This document shows positions 10,677-18,696 of a stretch of 64,000 bases of DNA, piece by piece (position 1 is the stretch's first letter; every line of letters begins with the position of its first letter). The stretch lies in contig NZ_JYLK01000005.1 in assembly GCF_001439805.1 (NCBI RefSeq), forward strand, positions 62,001 to 126,000, given 5' to 3'. This stretch comes from Pseudomonas trivialis. Its GTDB lineage: Bacteria; Pseudomonadota; Gammaproteobacteria; Pseudomonadales; Pseudomonadaceae. Both the position numbers and the translations under genes were made by a program. Below the pieces are notes generated by a model that had not been told where the DNA came from, did no database searches, and was given only the letters and a program-made list of their open reading frames with translations.

Positions 10677-11771
10677 ATGAGCGCCGTCAATCGCGCAGCG
10701 GTGGAAGCCGTTCTTCGCCAGTACACCGACCCCTATTTGAACCAGGACCCGGTGAGTGCCGGTTGTGTACGCGCCATCGAGGTCCAGGGTGACCAGGTAG
10801 CTGTCCAGCTTGAGCTTGGCTACGCCGCAGGCCTGTTCAAGCGCGGCTGGGCGCAGATGCTGCAGATGGCCATCGAAGGCCTGGACGGCGTGCGCACAGC
10901 CACGGTCGACATTCAGTGCGTGATCGCGCCGCACAAGGCCCAGGCGCAGATCCCTGGCCTGGCCAATGTCAAGAATGTGATCGCGGTGGCATCCGGCAAG
11001 GGCGGCGTGGGCAAGTCCACCACGGCCGCCAACCTGGCCCTGGCCCTGGCACGTGAGGGCGCGCGGGTGGGCATTCTCGATGCCGATATCTACGGCCCCA
11101 GCCAGGGCGTGATGTTCGGTATCGCCGAAGGCGCGCGGCCTAAGGTCAAGGACCAGAAGTGGTTCGTGCCGATCGAGTCACTGGGGGTGGAAGTCATGTC
11201 CATGGCCTTTCTCACCGACGACAACACACCGATGGTGTGGCGCGGGCCGATGGTGTCGGGCGCGCTATTGCAATTGGTCACCCAGACCGCCTGGGGCGAC
11301 CTGGACTACCTGGTGATCGACATGCCGCCCGGCACAGGGGATATCCAGTTGACCCTGGCGCAGAAAGTCCCGGTGGCCGGCTCGGTCATCGTCACCACCC
11401 CCCAGGACCTGGCGCTGCTTGACGCCAGGAAGGGCGTGGAGATGTTCCGCAAGGTCAACATCCCGGTACTGGGCGTGGTGGAAAACATGGCCGTGCACAT
11501 CTGTTCCAACTGCGGGCATGCCGAGCATCTGTTTGGCGAAGGCGGCGGTGAAAAGCTGGCGAGCCAATACGGCGTCGAGCTGCTGGCGTCGTTGCCGCTG
11601 TCGATGAGCATTCGCGAGCAGGCCGACGGCGGCAAACCCACCGTGGCAGCAGAACCCGATGGCCAGATCGCCATGGTTTATCAGGAACTGGCGCGCCATG
11701 TCGGGGCGCGCATCGTCTTGCAGGAAGCGGCGGCGCCGGCAATGCCGACCATTACGGTCAGCGACGACTGA
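10677..11771 (+). CDS. apbC: Iron-sulfur cluster carrier ATPase ApbC/Mrp
   Basis: 364 residues: an N-terminal MIP18/DUF59 domain (1-85), then a ParA/MinD-type P-loop NTPase with the deviant Walker A GKGGVGKST near residue 108 and the C-terminal CxxC (CSNCG) near residue 282 that binds a labile [4Fe-4S] cluster at the dimer interface. Family role: scaffold or carrier of Fe-S clusters to apo-proteins. The ATG at 10677 has GGGAG six bases upstream, so an in-frame TTG at 10671 is rejected. The metG-apbC divergent pair is standard in Pseudomonas. Confidence 0.94.
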   Translation: MSAVNRAAVEAVLRQYTDPYLNQDPVSAGCVRAIEVQGDQVAVQLELGYAAGLFKRGWAQMLQMAIEGLDGVRTATVDIQCVIAPHKAQAQIPGLANVKNVIAVASGKGGVGKSTTAANLALALAREGARVGILDADIYGPSQGVMFGIAEGARPKVKDQKWFVPIESLGVEVMSMAFLTDDNTPMVWRGPMVSGALLQLVTQTAWGDLDYLVIDMPPGTGDIQLTLAQKVPVAGSVIVTTPQDLALLDARKGVEMFRKVNIPVLGVVENMAVHICSNCGHAEHLFGEGGGEKLASQYGVELLASLPLSMSIREQADGGKPTVAAEPDGQIAMVYQELARHVGARIVLQEAAAPAMPTITVSDD

Positions 11772-11853
11772 GCCTCACACTGCAGGCGCCAGTACGCTCG
11801 CGCCTGCACAACTGCGCTTCAAGCGTGTCATTGCGCTTTTACGCAATCGCTGG

Positions 11854-11871
11854 TGTAAGCATTGGCTTACT
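11854..11871. promoter_or_regulatory. GacA upstream activating sequence
   Basis: TGTAAGCATTGGCTTACT matches the GacA box TGTAAG-N6-CTTACA in 11 of 12 fixed positions. It lies about 170-190 bp before the rsmZ-like transcript start, which is the distance known for the rsmZ upstream site in fluorescent pseudomonads. Confidence 0.85.
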
Positions 11872-12007
11872 TTTCCGTAAGTGTTTGGTTTTTTTACTCG
11901 CCATGTCCGACTTGAATCGCTGCGAGAGTTTTCTATCCTGTTGAAAAACAACAATTATTTAAAGAGTCTTGAGCTCATGGGCCTGTCAGCAGCTCCGTAG
12001 CATCCGG

Positions 12008-12035
12008 TTGAACATCCCTTGGAACTCTTTAACAT
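12008..12035 (+). promoter_or_regulatory. Sigma70-type promoter of the rsmZ-like RNA
   Basis: TTGAAC (12008-12013) and TAACAT (12030-12035) are 16 bp apart and would start transcription near 12042-12044, exactly where the conserved RNA begins. Confidence 0.7.
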
Positions 12036-12043
12036 CAGCCCTG

Positions 12044-12176
12044 TGTCCACGGAATGACACGGCCATCAAGGAACGGTGGTTTGAAGGAACGTCGCAGGAT
12101 GCGATTCATCAGGACGATGAAAAAGGAATACAGGGACAGGGAAGAAATGTGGGCGGGTCATACCGCCCCTTTTTTT
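12044..12176 (+). ncRNA. rsmZ: RsmZ-like regulatory RNA that titrates RsmA/RsmE
   Basis: The transcript begins TGTCCACGGAATGACA, a short 5' hairpin presenting GGA, and carries eight GGA motifs (near 12051, 12070, 12081, 12092, 12106, 12124, 12134 and 12140) before an intrinsic terminator. The middle portion (GATGCGATTCATCAGGACGATG) closely resembles the RsmZ RNA I know from P. protegens. Family role: the GacS/GacA system induces the RNA, which sequesters the translational repressors RsmA/RsmE and so derepresses secondary metabolism and exoproducts. A GacA box and promoter precede it and fdxA lies beyond it, as in other species, where rsmZ lies between rpoS and fdxA. An open frame across it (11969-12193) is a chance reading. 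Confidence 0.9.
12150..12176 (+). terminator. Intrinsic terminator of the rsmZ-like RNA
   Basis: The stem GGGCGG / CCGCCC, with loop GTCATA, is followed by seven T. This is the typical end of Rsm RNAs. Confidence 0.9.
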
Positions 12177-12230
12177 CGCCTGCAGAAAAGTGAACTACCT
12201 GCCCGTTAACTACCTGCCCCTGGAATGCAA

Positions 12231-12255
12231 AAAAAAGGCCTTGTGGGCCTTTTTC
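12231..12255. terminator. Terminator of fdxA (bidirectional)
   Basis: AAAAGGCC / GGCCTTTT with an A-run before and a T-run after, located 20 bp past the fdxA stop on the minus strand. Confidence 0.8.
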
Positions 12256-12274
12256 ATTGGGGCGGTGGCGCGTT

Positions 12275-12598
12275 TCAGCGCTCCAGGAATTCGATCTTGC
12301 CTGTCTTGCCGTCCCACTCGGCCGCGTCCGGCAGCGAGTCTTTCTTTTCGGTGATGTTTGGCCAGATTTCCGCCAGCTCGACGTTCAATTGAATGAAGTT
12401 TTCCATACCCGCCGGAATTTCATCCTCGGAGAAAATCGCGACGGCCGGGCATTCAGGCTCACACAGGGCGCAGTCGATGCACTCGTCCGGGTGGATGACC
12501 AGGAAGTTCGGGCCTTCGTAGAAGCAGTCCACCGGACACACTTCTACGCAGTCGGTGTACTTGCACTTGATGCAGTTGTCGGTGACGACGAAGGTCAT
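12275..12598 (-). CDS. fdxA: Seven-iron ferredoxin FdxA
   Basis: A 107-residue [3Fe-4S][4Fe-4S] ferredoxin of the Azotobacter FdI type. Cysteines C9, C17 and C50 fit the 3Fe site (Cx7C pattern), and C21 with C40, C43 and C46 fit the 4Fe site. The long acidic C-terminal tail with a terminal LER is usual in Pseudomonas and Azotobacter. It is a cytosolic low-potential electron carrier. The gene lies between the rsmZ-like RNA and mutS, and both neighbours are typical for fdxA in the genus. Confidence 0.93.
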   Translation of the reverse strand: MTFVVTDNCIKCKYTDCVEVCPVDCFYEGPNFLVIHPDECIDCALCEPECPAVAIFSEDEIPAGMENFIQLNVELAEIWPNITEKKDSLPDAAEWDGKTGKIEFLER

Positions 12599-12740
12599 TT
12601 CTAATTCTCTCCTCAGGCGGCGGCAGCGAAACCCCTTGTGGCGGGGTTCGCGAGGTTCGGGAGCGATAGTCTGCAGGCCAGGCTAAACGCCTGCAGCATC
12701 CCAAACCGCGCGAGAGTCTACCAGCTTGCAAGCGTCTGCG

Positions 12741-15332
12741 TTATATCCGAGTCTTCAGTGCATATAACATTTCGAGTGCTTTGCGCGGCGTCAGGTCATC
12801 GAGGTCGAGTTTGGCCAGTTCGTCCAGCACCGGGTGGGGCAAACTGGCGAACATGTCGCTCTGATGCGGCGCAGCGGGTTTCCTGCTGGCTTTGGCGGGG
12901 CTGGCCACCACGTTTTCGTTGGGCAGCGCCGTGGTTTCCAGGCGGCTGAGGTGCTCGCGGGCGCGGGTGATTACGTCGCCGGGCACGCCGGCCAGTTGTG
13001 CCACGGCCAGGCCATAACTCTGGCTGGCCGGGCCTGGCAGTACATGGTGCAGGAACACGATGCGCTCGTTGTGCTCAGTGGCGTTAAGGTGCACGTTGGC
13101 CACCAGCGGCTCGCTTTCCGGCAGTACTGTCAATTCGAAGTAGTGGGTGGCAAACAGCGTATAGGCACGCAGGTGCGCCAGGCGCTCGGCCGCCGCCCAG
13201 GCCAGGGACAGGCCGTCGAAGGTACTCGTGCCGCGTCCGACTTCGTCCATCAGCACCAGGCTGCGCTCGGTGGCGTTATGCAGGATGTTGGCGGTTTCGC
13301 TCATCTCCACCATGAAGGTCGAACGGCCACCGGCCAGGTCATCGCTGGAACCGATCCGCGTGAAAATGCGGTCAACCAGCGACAACTCACAGCTCGCCGC
13401 CGGCACAAAGCTGCCGATATGCGCCAGCAGCACAATCAAAGCGGTCTGACGCATGTAGGTGGATTTACCGCCCATGTTGGGACCGGTGATCACCAGCATG
13501 CGGGTATCGTCGTCCAGCGCCAGATCGTTGGCCACGAACGGCGTGGTCAAGACCTGTTCCACCACTGGGTGGCGACCCTGCACGATGCGCATGCACGGCT
13601 CGCTGACAAAACGCGGGCAGTTCAAGTCCAGGTTCAGCGCACGCTCGGCCAGATTGCTCAGCACATCCAGTTCCGCCAGGGCGGCTGCGGTGTCCTGCAA
13701 AGGGGCAAGGCGGCTGATCAGGTCTTCGAGCAGGGCTTCATAGAGCATTTTTTCCCGCGCCAGGGCCCGGCTCTTGGCCGATAGCGCCTTGTCTTCGAAC
13801 GCCTTGAGCTCAGGCGTGATAAAGCGCTCGGCCCCTTTAAGCGTCTGGCGACGCTGATAGTCGATGGGCGCCGACTCGGCCTGCTTGCTTGGCAACTCGA
13901 TAAAGTAGCCGTGCACACGGTTGTAGCCGACTTTCAGGTTGGCCAGGCCCGTTCGTGCCTTTTCTCGGGCTTCCAAATCGATCAGGAACTGACCGGCGTT
14001 TTCGCTCAAGGATTGCAGCTCGTCCAGCTCGCTGTCGTAGCCGGTCTTGAGTACTCCGCCGTCACGGATGATGGCGGGCGGGTTGTCGATAATGGCTTTT
14101 TCCAGCAGCGCGGCCAGATCAGGATACGTACCGGCCGTCACCGCCAACTGTTGCAGGTGCGGCGTGTCCAGTTCGGTCATCGCGTCTTGCAACTGCGGCA
14201 GCGCGCTCAAGGCATCACGCAGTCGCGCCAGGTCACGGGGCCGCGCGTTGCGCAGACCGATCCGCGCCAGGATGCGCTCGATATCACCGATTTCCTTGAG
14301 TTGCGGCTGCAGCTTTTCAAAGCGATAGCCGTCCAGCAGGCAGGTGATGGACGTCTGCCGCGCTTGCAGCACGCTCAAATCCCGCAGCGGACGGTTCAGC
14401 CAGCGGGTCAGCAAGCGACTGCCCATGGCGGTCTGGCAACGGTCGACCACCGATTGCAGGGTGTTGTCACGCCCGCCGCTGAGGTTGGTGTCCAGCTCCA
14501 GATTGCGACGGCTGGCGCCGTCCAGCACCACGGTATCGTCCAGCCGCTCATGACGCAGGCTGCGCAAGTGCGGCAGGGCGGTGCGCTGGGTTTCCTTCGC
14601 ATAGCTGAGCAGGCAGCCAGCCGCGCCAATGGCCAGGGTCAGGGTTTCACAGCCGAAGCCTTTAAGGTCCTGCACCGAGAATTGCTGACACAAGCTTTTC
14701 AGCGCCGAGTCACGCTCAAAATCCCACGGCGCGCGACGCTTGGTCCCACGGCGCTTTTCCGCCGGCAGGTCTTTGGGCCAGTCATCCGGTATCAGCAATT
14801 CCACCGGATTGATACGCTCAAGCTCCGCCAGCAGGTTCTCCCAGCCCTTGATCTCCAGTACGCTGAAATTGCCGCTGGTGATATCCAGTACCGAAAGCCC
14901 GAACAGACGCTCGTCACCCAGCACCGCCGCGATCAGGTTATCGCGGCGCTCATCCAGCAGCGCCTCATCACTCACCGTGCCCGGCGTAATGATGCGCACC
15001 ACCTGGCGTTCCACCGGTCCTTTGCTGGCGGCCGGATCGCCGATCTGCTCACAGATCACCACCGACTCGCCCAGCTTGACCAGCTTGACCAGATAGCCTT
15101 CCAACGAATGGTAAGGAATCCCGCACATCGGAATCGACTGCCCCGCCGATTGCCCTCGCGCTGTCAGGGTGATGTCCAGCAGCTTGGCCGCCTTCTTCGC
15201 GTCTTCGTAGAAGATTTCGTAGAAGTCGCCCATGCGATAGAACATCAACTGATCAGGGTGCTGGTTTTTCAGGCGCCAGTACTGCTGCATCATTGGGGTG
15301 TGGGAAGACAGATCGGAGCTGTTTTTACTCAT
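12741..15332 (-). CDS. mutS: DNA mismatch repair protein MutS
   Basis: 863 residues. The mismatch-recognition domain with the Phe-x-Glu wedge appears as FYEIF near residue 38 ([11 protein letters not shown]), the connector and lever domains follow, and the C-terminal ABC-type ATPase has Walker [10 protein letters not shown] near 618 and a Walker B segment [11 protein letters not shown]. The start [18 protein letters not shown] is chosen because the family begins shortly before TPMMQQY; 19 upstream in-frame residues look non-coding. It marks the left chromosomal boundary of the tailocin region. Confidence 0.97.
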   Translation of the reverse strand: MSKNSSDLSSHTPMMQQYWRLKNQHPDQLMFYRMGDFYEIFYEDAKKAAKLLDITLTARGQSAGQSIPMCGIPYHSLEGYLVKLVKLGESVVICEQIGDPAASKGPVERQVVRIITPGTVSDEALLDERRDNLIAAVLGDERLFGLSVLDITSGNFSVLEIKGWENLLAELERINPVELLIPDDWPKDLPAEKRRGTKRRAPWDFERDSALKSLCQQFSVQDLKGFGCETLTLAIGAAGCLLSYAKETQRTALPHLRSLRHERLDDTVVLDGASRRNLELDTNLSGGRDNTLQSVVDRCQTAMGSRLLTRWLNRPLRDLSVLQARQTSITCLLDGYRFEKLQPQLKEIGDIERILARIGLRNARPRDLARLRDALSALPQLQDAMTELDTPHLQQLAVTAGTYPDLAALLEKAIIDNPPAIIRDGGVLKTGYDSELDELQSLSENAGQFLIDLEAREKARTGLANLKVGYNRVHGYFIELPSKQAESAPIDYQRRQTLKGAERFITPELKAFEDKALSAKSRALAREKMLYEALLEDLISRLAPLQDTAAALAELDVLSNLAERALNLDLNCPRFVSEPCMRIVQGRHPVVEQVLTTPFVANDLALDDDTRMLVITGPNMGGKSTYMRQTALIVLLAHIGSFVPAASCELSLVDRIFTRIGSSDDLAGGRSTFMVEMSETANILHNATERSLVLMDEVGRGTSTFDGLSLAWAAAERLAHLRAYTLFATHYFELTVLPESEPLVANVHLNATEHNERIVFLHHVLPGPASQSYGLAVAQLAGVPGDVITRAREHLSRLETTALPNENVVASPAKASRKPAAPHQSDMFASLPHPVLDELAKLDLDDLTPRKALEMLYALKTRI

Positions 15333-15510
15333 TGGATAGTAGGCAAATTCGTTGAAAGTGGTGGGGCAAAGGGGCGCTTGGCCCAGCATTTATTGCGATG
15401 GGCGCAAGGTTAACACGCGAGGTCGGGGGTTCGCAGGTTGCAAACGGCCCGGTAAAACACAAAAGGAGGACGGCGCACTTGTTCAAATGTGCCGCTCCCT
15501 TTTTTGGCGC

Positions 15511-16095
15511 TTAGTCCGGTTTCTGCCTGGACCGAAACGCCGCCACTTTCATGCGATTGCCACAGGTCGCCATGCTGCACCAACGGCGGCGGTGGGATTT
15601 GCTCAAGTCGTGGAAGAGCAGAATGCAGTCATGCGCCTCGCACTGGCGTACGAATTCGAACTTGTCGCCCGTCACCACATTCACCAACGCATCGGCTATC
15701 GGCCATAGCAAGCTTTCCGGGCTGCTGTCCGTTCGCTGAACGCCCAGCCGATATCCCTGCGTCTGGCTCTCCCATTCCAGCCTGCTGACCGGGCGACCTG
15801 CCTCAAGCACCTGGTTGATCACGCCGAGATCCACCGCCACGCCATTCATTGCCGCGTTCACCAGCGCCCTCGCAGCGTCACGCAGCTGACGTGCTTCGGC
15901 GAGCAGCCCTTCGGGCGCTTGCAGTTCAGCGTTCTTCGGCAACAGCCCAGCCGTGCTGAGCCAATCCATCACGCTTTGATCATCGCTGAGGCAGTCATGC
16001 TGTTGCTCGCCCACGCCGTACTGACTGTTGATGAAGTCGAGGGCGAGGTTGTCAGCCAGGAAGGGGGCGCCGGAGGCGGTATTGATCGAGGTCAT
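15511..16095 (-). CDS. ABATE / CGNR zinc-finger transcriptional regulator
   Basis: About 194 residues. The N-terminal ABATE-like domain is marked by NLALDFINSQYG, and the C-terminal treble-clef zinc finger contains the family signature CGNR (MATCGNRMKVAAFRSR) with upstream cysteines (QCEAHDCILLFHD). Family members are probable stress or ligand-responsive DNA-binding regulators. The MTSINTASG start is preferred; 20 further upstream residues are in frame but unlikely. It is divergent from the hydrolase at 16188 across a 92-bp gap, which suggests that it controls that gene. Confidence 0.8.
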   Translation of the reverse strand: MTSINTASGAPFLADNLALDFINSQYGVGEQQHDCLSDDQSVMDWLSTAGLLPKNAELQAPEGLLAEARQLRDAARALVNAAMNGVAVDLGVINQVLEAGRPVSRLEWESQTQGYRLGVQRTDSSPESLLWPIADALVNVVTGDKFEFVRQCEAHDCILLFHDLSKSHRRRWCSMATCGNRMKVAAFRSRQKPD

Positions 16096-16187
16096 GGTGT
16101 TATGTAACTCATAAAATATGTTTGACAGGTTACCAAAAATATACGTAACCTTCAAACCTCAAATTAAACGGTTACAAGGAAATCGCC

Positions 16188-17129
16188 ATGACTGCTTCCA
16201 AACCCATTGCCGCCGCCGGGCTCGCGGCTTCTCTGCTGGTAGGCGGCGCGCAAGCTGCAGATGCAGAGCGCCAGGTTCATTACCGCTACGAGCAAGTAGG
16301 CGACGTGAAAGTGTTCTACCGTGAGGCAGGCAACCCTGCTGCACCGACGGTATTGCTGCTTCATGGTTTCGCCGGCTCATCGTTCATGTTCCGCGACCTG
16401 ATTCCCGAACTCGCCGATCGCTTTCACGTGATCGCGCCGGATTTGCCAGCGTTCGGCTTCACCGAAGCGCCTGCGCGGGGCGACTACCCCTACACATTCA
16501 GCCAACTGGCGAAGACCGTCGGCCAGTTCACCGAACAGCTCAAGCTCCAGAAATATGCGCTGATGGTTCACGACTACGGCGCGCCAGTGGGATGGCGTCT
16601 TGCGGTCGCCCATCCGGAGCGGGTCACTGCGATCATTTCGCAAAACGGCAACGCGTATGAGGAAGGCCTGGGCGACAGCTGGGCGCCTATCCAGAAGTAC
16701 TGGAACGCACCCACGCAACAGAACCGCGAAGCGCTGCATGACTTCCCGACACCAGCTTCCATCAAGTGGCAATACCTTGAAGGGGTTGCCGACAAGAGCA
16801 CGGTATCGCCGGACGGTTACACCCTGGAAGGCCTGCAGATCACGAAACCGGGCAATGTGGATATCCAGCTGGACCTGTTGCTGGATTACGCCTCGAATGT
16901 CGCCATGTACCCCGCGTTCCAGGCGTACTTTCGCAAGTACCAGCCACCGTTGCTGGCGGTGTGGGGAAAAAACGATCCGTTCTTCCTGCCGGCCGGAGCG
17001 CAGGCGTGGAAGCGCGATCTGCCCAAGGCGGATATTCGCTTTTACGACACCGGGCACTTCGCGCTGGAAACCCACAGCAGGGAAATCACGCCGGTGATTC
17101 GTGAGTTTCTGGATAAAAACGTTCGTTAG
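16188..17129 (+). CDS. Exported alpha/beta hydrolase with Asp nucleophile (epoxide hydrolase / dehalogenase type)
   Basis: 313 residues. The first 24 residues form a signal peptide ending AQA. The fold is shown by HGFAGSS (oxyanion HG), the nucleophile elbow VHDYGAPVG (D in place of Ser), the acid in WGKNDPFF and the catalytic histidine in DTGHFALE. An aspartate nucleophile is the mark of epoxide hydrolases and haloalkane dehalogenases rather than esterases, but the substrate cannot be told. It is divergent from the CGNR regulator, its probable controller. The pair sits at the mutS edge of the tailocin and may be cargo. Confidence 0.8.
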   Translation: MTASKPIAAAGLAASLLVGGAQAADAERQVHYRYEQVGDVKVFYREAGNPAAPTVLLLHGFAGSSFMFRDLIPELADRFHVIAPDLPAFGFTEAPARGDYPYTFSQLAKTVGQFTEQLKLQKYALMVHDYGAPVGWRLAVAHPERVTAIISQNGNAYEEGLGDSWAPIQKYWNAPTQQNREALHDFPTPASIKWQYLEGVADKSTVSPDGYTLEGLQITKPGNVDIQLDLLLDYASNVAMYPAFQAYFRKYQPPLLAVWGKNDPFFLPAGAQAWKRDLPKADIRFYDTGHFALETHSREITPVIREFLDKNVR

Positions 17130-17343
17130 AAGCGGTGCCCATGCCTGTCCAAGGACAGGAAGGGCGCTCGGTTTGGAAGCCGTATTCACTCCCACATCAA
17201 GCGCACTGAGCGCGGTAACCTGGCGAGGCTGAGAATGAATATTCTCGGTCTCTGGCCTTGGCGAATGTCTGATCTGTTAGCGTTTTCGATGTCGGATGCT
17301 TTTTTACTATCAAATTAAAGTGACGATAACCGCTTTCAAGGGC

Positions 17344-17360
17344 GGCATTATCGCAATGCC
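17344..17360. promoter_or_regulatory. Inverted repeat upstream of the tailocin repressor gene
   Basis: GGCATT-ATCGC-AATGCC has perfect 6-bp arms. It lies about 80-100 bp before the repressor start, with a TATAAC hexamer at 17376-17381 and a degenerate copy of the ATGCAT-N2-ATGCAT operator at 17391-17404. It is a candidate autoregulatory region; binding is not shown. Confidence 0.35.
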
Positions 17361-17441
17361 GTATCACGATTCCGCTATAACGCACAAAATATGCAAATCA
17401 GCATTTGCCAAGCGCCAGATCTCCCGGCACTATCTGCCGTT

Positions 17442-18176
17442 ATGCAAAAACGCAACGTTTCAATCGTCCTTAAAGAGCTGCTGGACCGCGACCGGATCTC
17501 CCCCACGGAGCTTCACCGGCGCACCGGTGTGCCTCAATCCACCCTGTCCCGAATCCTCAGCGGCAAGATCGTTGACCCGTCGGACAAGCACATCTCCCGC
17601 ATCGCCGAGTACTTTCGCGTCAGCACCGATCAGTTGCGCGGACGCGCGGCCGTTGGCGCTCCGCGGGACGAAGAGCGCGACCCGATGCATTCTGAACTCA
17701 AGGACATAAGCCTGTGGGACGACGACACCCCCGTGAATGACGACGAGGTGTCGATCCCTTTTCTGCGTGAGGTTGAATTGGCTGCTGGATCAGGAAGATT
17801 CGTCATCGAGGAAAGCGAGAAGGCCAGCCTGCGGTTCGGCAAGCGCAGCCTGCGGCATAACGGTGTGCAATTTGATCAGGCCAAGTGTGTGACGGTGCGT
17901 GGCAACAGCATGTTGCCGGTGTTGCGTGACGGCGCCACGGTCGGGGTAAATGCAGGCAAGAGCGGCATTGGCGATATCGTTGACGGCGACCTGTATGCAA
18001 TCAATCACAACGGGCAATTGCGGGTTAAACAGCTCTATCGCCTGCCTTCCGGGATTCGCCTGCGCAGCTTCAATCGCGATGAGCACCCGGACGAGGACTA
18101 CAGCTTCCAGGATATTCAGGACGAGCAGATCAGCATCCTCGGTCATGTGTTCTGGTGGGGCATGTACGCTCGCTAA
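17442..18176 (+). CDS. Tailocin repressor, XRE helix-turn-helix plus LexA/S24 autoprotease (PrtR-like)
   Basis: 244 residues from the ATG at 17442; an in-frame ATG 17 codons earlier (17391) is possible but overlaps an operator-like sequence. The helix-turn-helix PTELHRRTGVPQSTLSRILSG is N-terminal. The S24 peptidase domain keeps the Ser nucleophile in GNSMLP (S156), the Lys base in RVKQL (K196) and an Ala-Gly cleavage site (A115-G116, in LAAGSG). Family knowledge: RecA-stimulated self-cleavage after DNA damage inactivates such repressors and turns on pyocin or tailocin genes. No PrtN-like activator is present, so direct repression of the holin-side promoter is inferred. An intrinsic terminator follows. 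Confidence 0.88.
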   Translation: MQKRNVSIVLKELLDRDRISPTELHRRTGVPQSTLSRILSGKIVDPSDKHISRIAEYFRVSTDQLRGRAAVGAPRDEERDPMHSELKDISLWDDDTPVNDDEVSIPFLREVELAAGSGRFVIEESEKASLRFGKRSLRHNGVQFDQAKCVTVRGNSMLPVLRDGATVGVNAGKSGIGDIVDGDLYAINHNGQLRVKQLYRLPSGIRLRSFNRDEHPDEDYSFQDIQDEQISILGHVFWWGMYAR

Positions 18177-18192
18177 CCTTCTTCTGTAAGAC

Positions 18193-18220
18193 AAAACCTG
18201 CCAACGAGCAGGTTTTTTTT
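18193..18220 (+). terminator. Intrinsic terminator of the repressor gene
   Basis: AACCTGC / GCAGGTT with loop CAACGA, followed by eight T, lies 17 bp after the repressor stop. It separates repressor transcription from the tailocin operon. Confidence 0.88.
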
Positions 18221-18262
18221 CGCCTGTTAAACGGCTCAACCCCCAGTCCGGCCTGGCTGAAA

Positions 18263-18330
18263 ATGCATTCGTGCATTTCATCAAGGGAAATAAATGCATT
18301 TATGCATTGACTGTATATGCATACATGCAT
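18263..18330. promoter_or_regulatory. Three tandem ATGCAT-N2-ATGCAT operator-like dyads
   Basis: Three 14-bp near-perfect dyads occur at 18263-18276 (ATGCATTCGTGCAT), 18294-18307 (ATGCATTTATGCAT) and 18317-18330 (ATGCATACATGCAT). They start 31 and 23 bp apart, so they lie on about the same helix face for the first pair. The second touches the -35 and the third fills the spacer of the promoter at 18307-18335. They are the obvious operators for the S24 repressor encoded just upstream; this assignment is inference. Confidence 0.75.
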
Positions 18331-18335
18331 ATTCT
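18307..18335 (+). promoter_or_regulatory. Main tailocin promoter
   Basis: TTGACT (18307-18312) and TATTCT (18330-18335) are separated by 17 bp, giving a predicted start near 18342. Operator-like dyads overlap the -35 and the spacer, so bound repressor would block RNA polymerase. Confidence 0.7.
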
Positions 18336-18341
18336 TCACCT

Positions 18342-18696
18342 CAAGCCAGCCAACAAGGTCTGGTGGAGGCGGCAAGGATGCCGCCAGGGAAGACAGGGAA
18401 GGCACGCAACATCGGCAAGGATGCCATCGAAGCGATGGCAGGGAAGCCAGGCAACACCGGCAAGGATGCCGACGCTCTTTAGGGGTACCGCTTCAAAAAC
18501 AGGCAGCGATGAACCGGCCTTAACGGTTCAGAGGGTTGGCAACTGGCCCGGGTGTGCAGCGTAAAGCACCAGAAGCAGTTATCCGGCAGACAGGGATCGT
18601 GGTCGGAAAAACATTGAGGGAAGGACCGTACCGCGCCAGTAGCGCCGAACGTCCGCGGACAGCATTACTGAAAAGCCCGGGCAACCGGGCTTTTTG
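18342..18696 (+). ncRNA. Tailocin leader RNA with tandem CAAGGAUG hairpins, candidate RsmA/RsmE-binding RNA
   Basis: From the promoter at 18307 to a terminator at 18671-18695 there is no credible gene but a structured repeat. GGCAAGGATGCC occurs at 18371, 18414 and 18459 (spacing 43 and 45 nt), each a short stem presenting AAGGAT in the loop; the first extends to a 6-bp GGCGGC/GCCGCC stem. AGGGAAG segments lie between the units. CAAGGAUG is the core of the known CsrA/RsmA recognition sequence. Seven GGA occur in the first 110 nt and about twelve overall. It could be a free small RNA ended by the terminator, or a 5' leader of the holin operon, whose ribosome site also contains AGGAGG. Function is inferred; no homologue is known to me. 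Confidence 0.55.
18671..18695 (+). terminator. Intrinsic terminator or attenuator before the holin gene
   Basis: AAGCCCGG / CCGGGCTT with loop GCAA, followed by TTTTT, lies 70 bp before the holin start and downstream of the main promoter. Unless it is read through, it would stop most transcripts before the lysis and tail genes, so antitermination or attenuation is possible. Confidence 0.75.

Noticed and set aside
11969-12193. A 74-codon plus-strand open frame before fdxA
   Set aside because: It covers the rsmZ-like RNA; the GacA box, promoter, GGA motifs and terminator explain the region better.
17197-17385. Minus-strand frame between the hydrolase and the repressor
   Set aside because: Lies over the presumed repressor promoter; no ribosome site or homology features.
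17391-17441. An N-terminal extension of the tailocin repressor starting at 17391
   Set aside because: The ATG coincides with an operator-like dyad and has no ribosome site; the HTH domain is complete from 17442.
18371-18470. CRISPR array suggested by regularly spaced repeats
   Set aside because: Only three 12-nt units with similar, not unique, spacers and no cas genes; they are RNA hairpin units.
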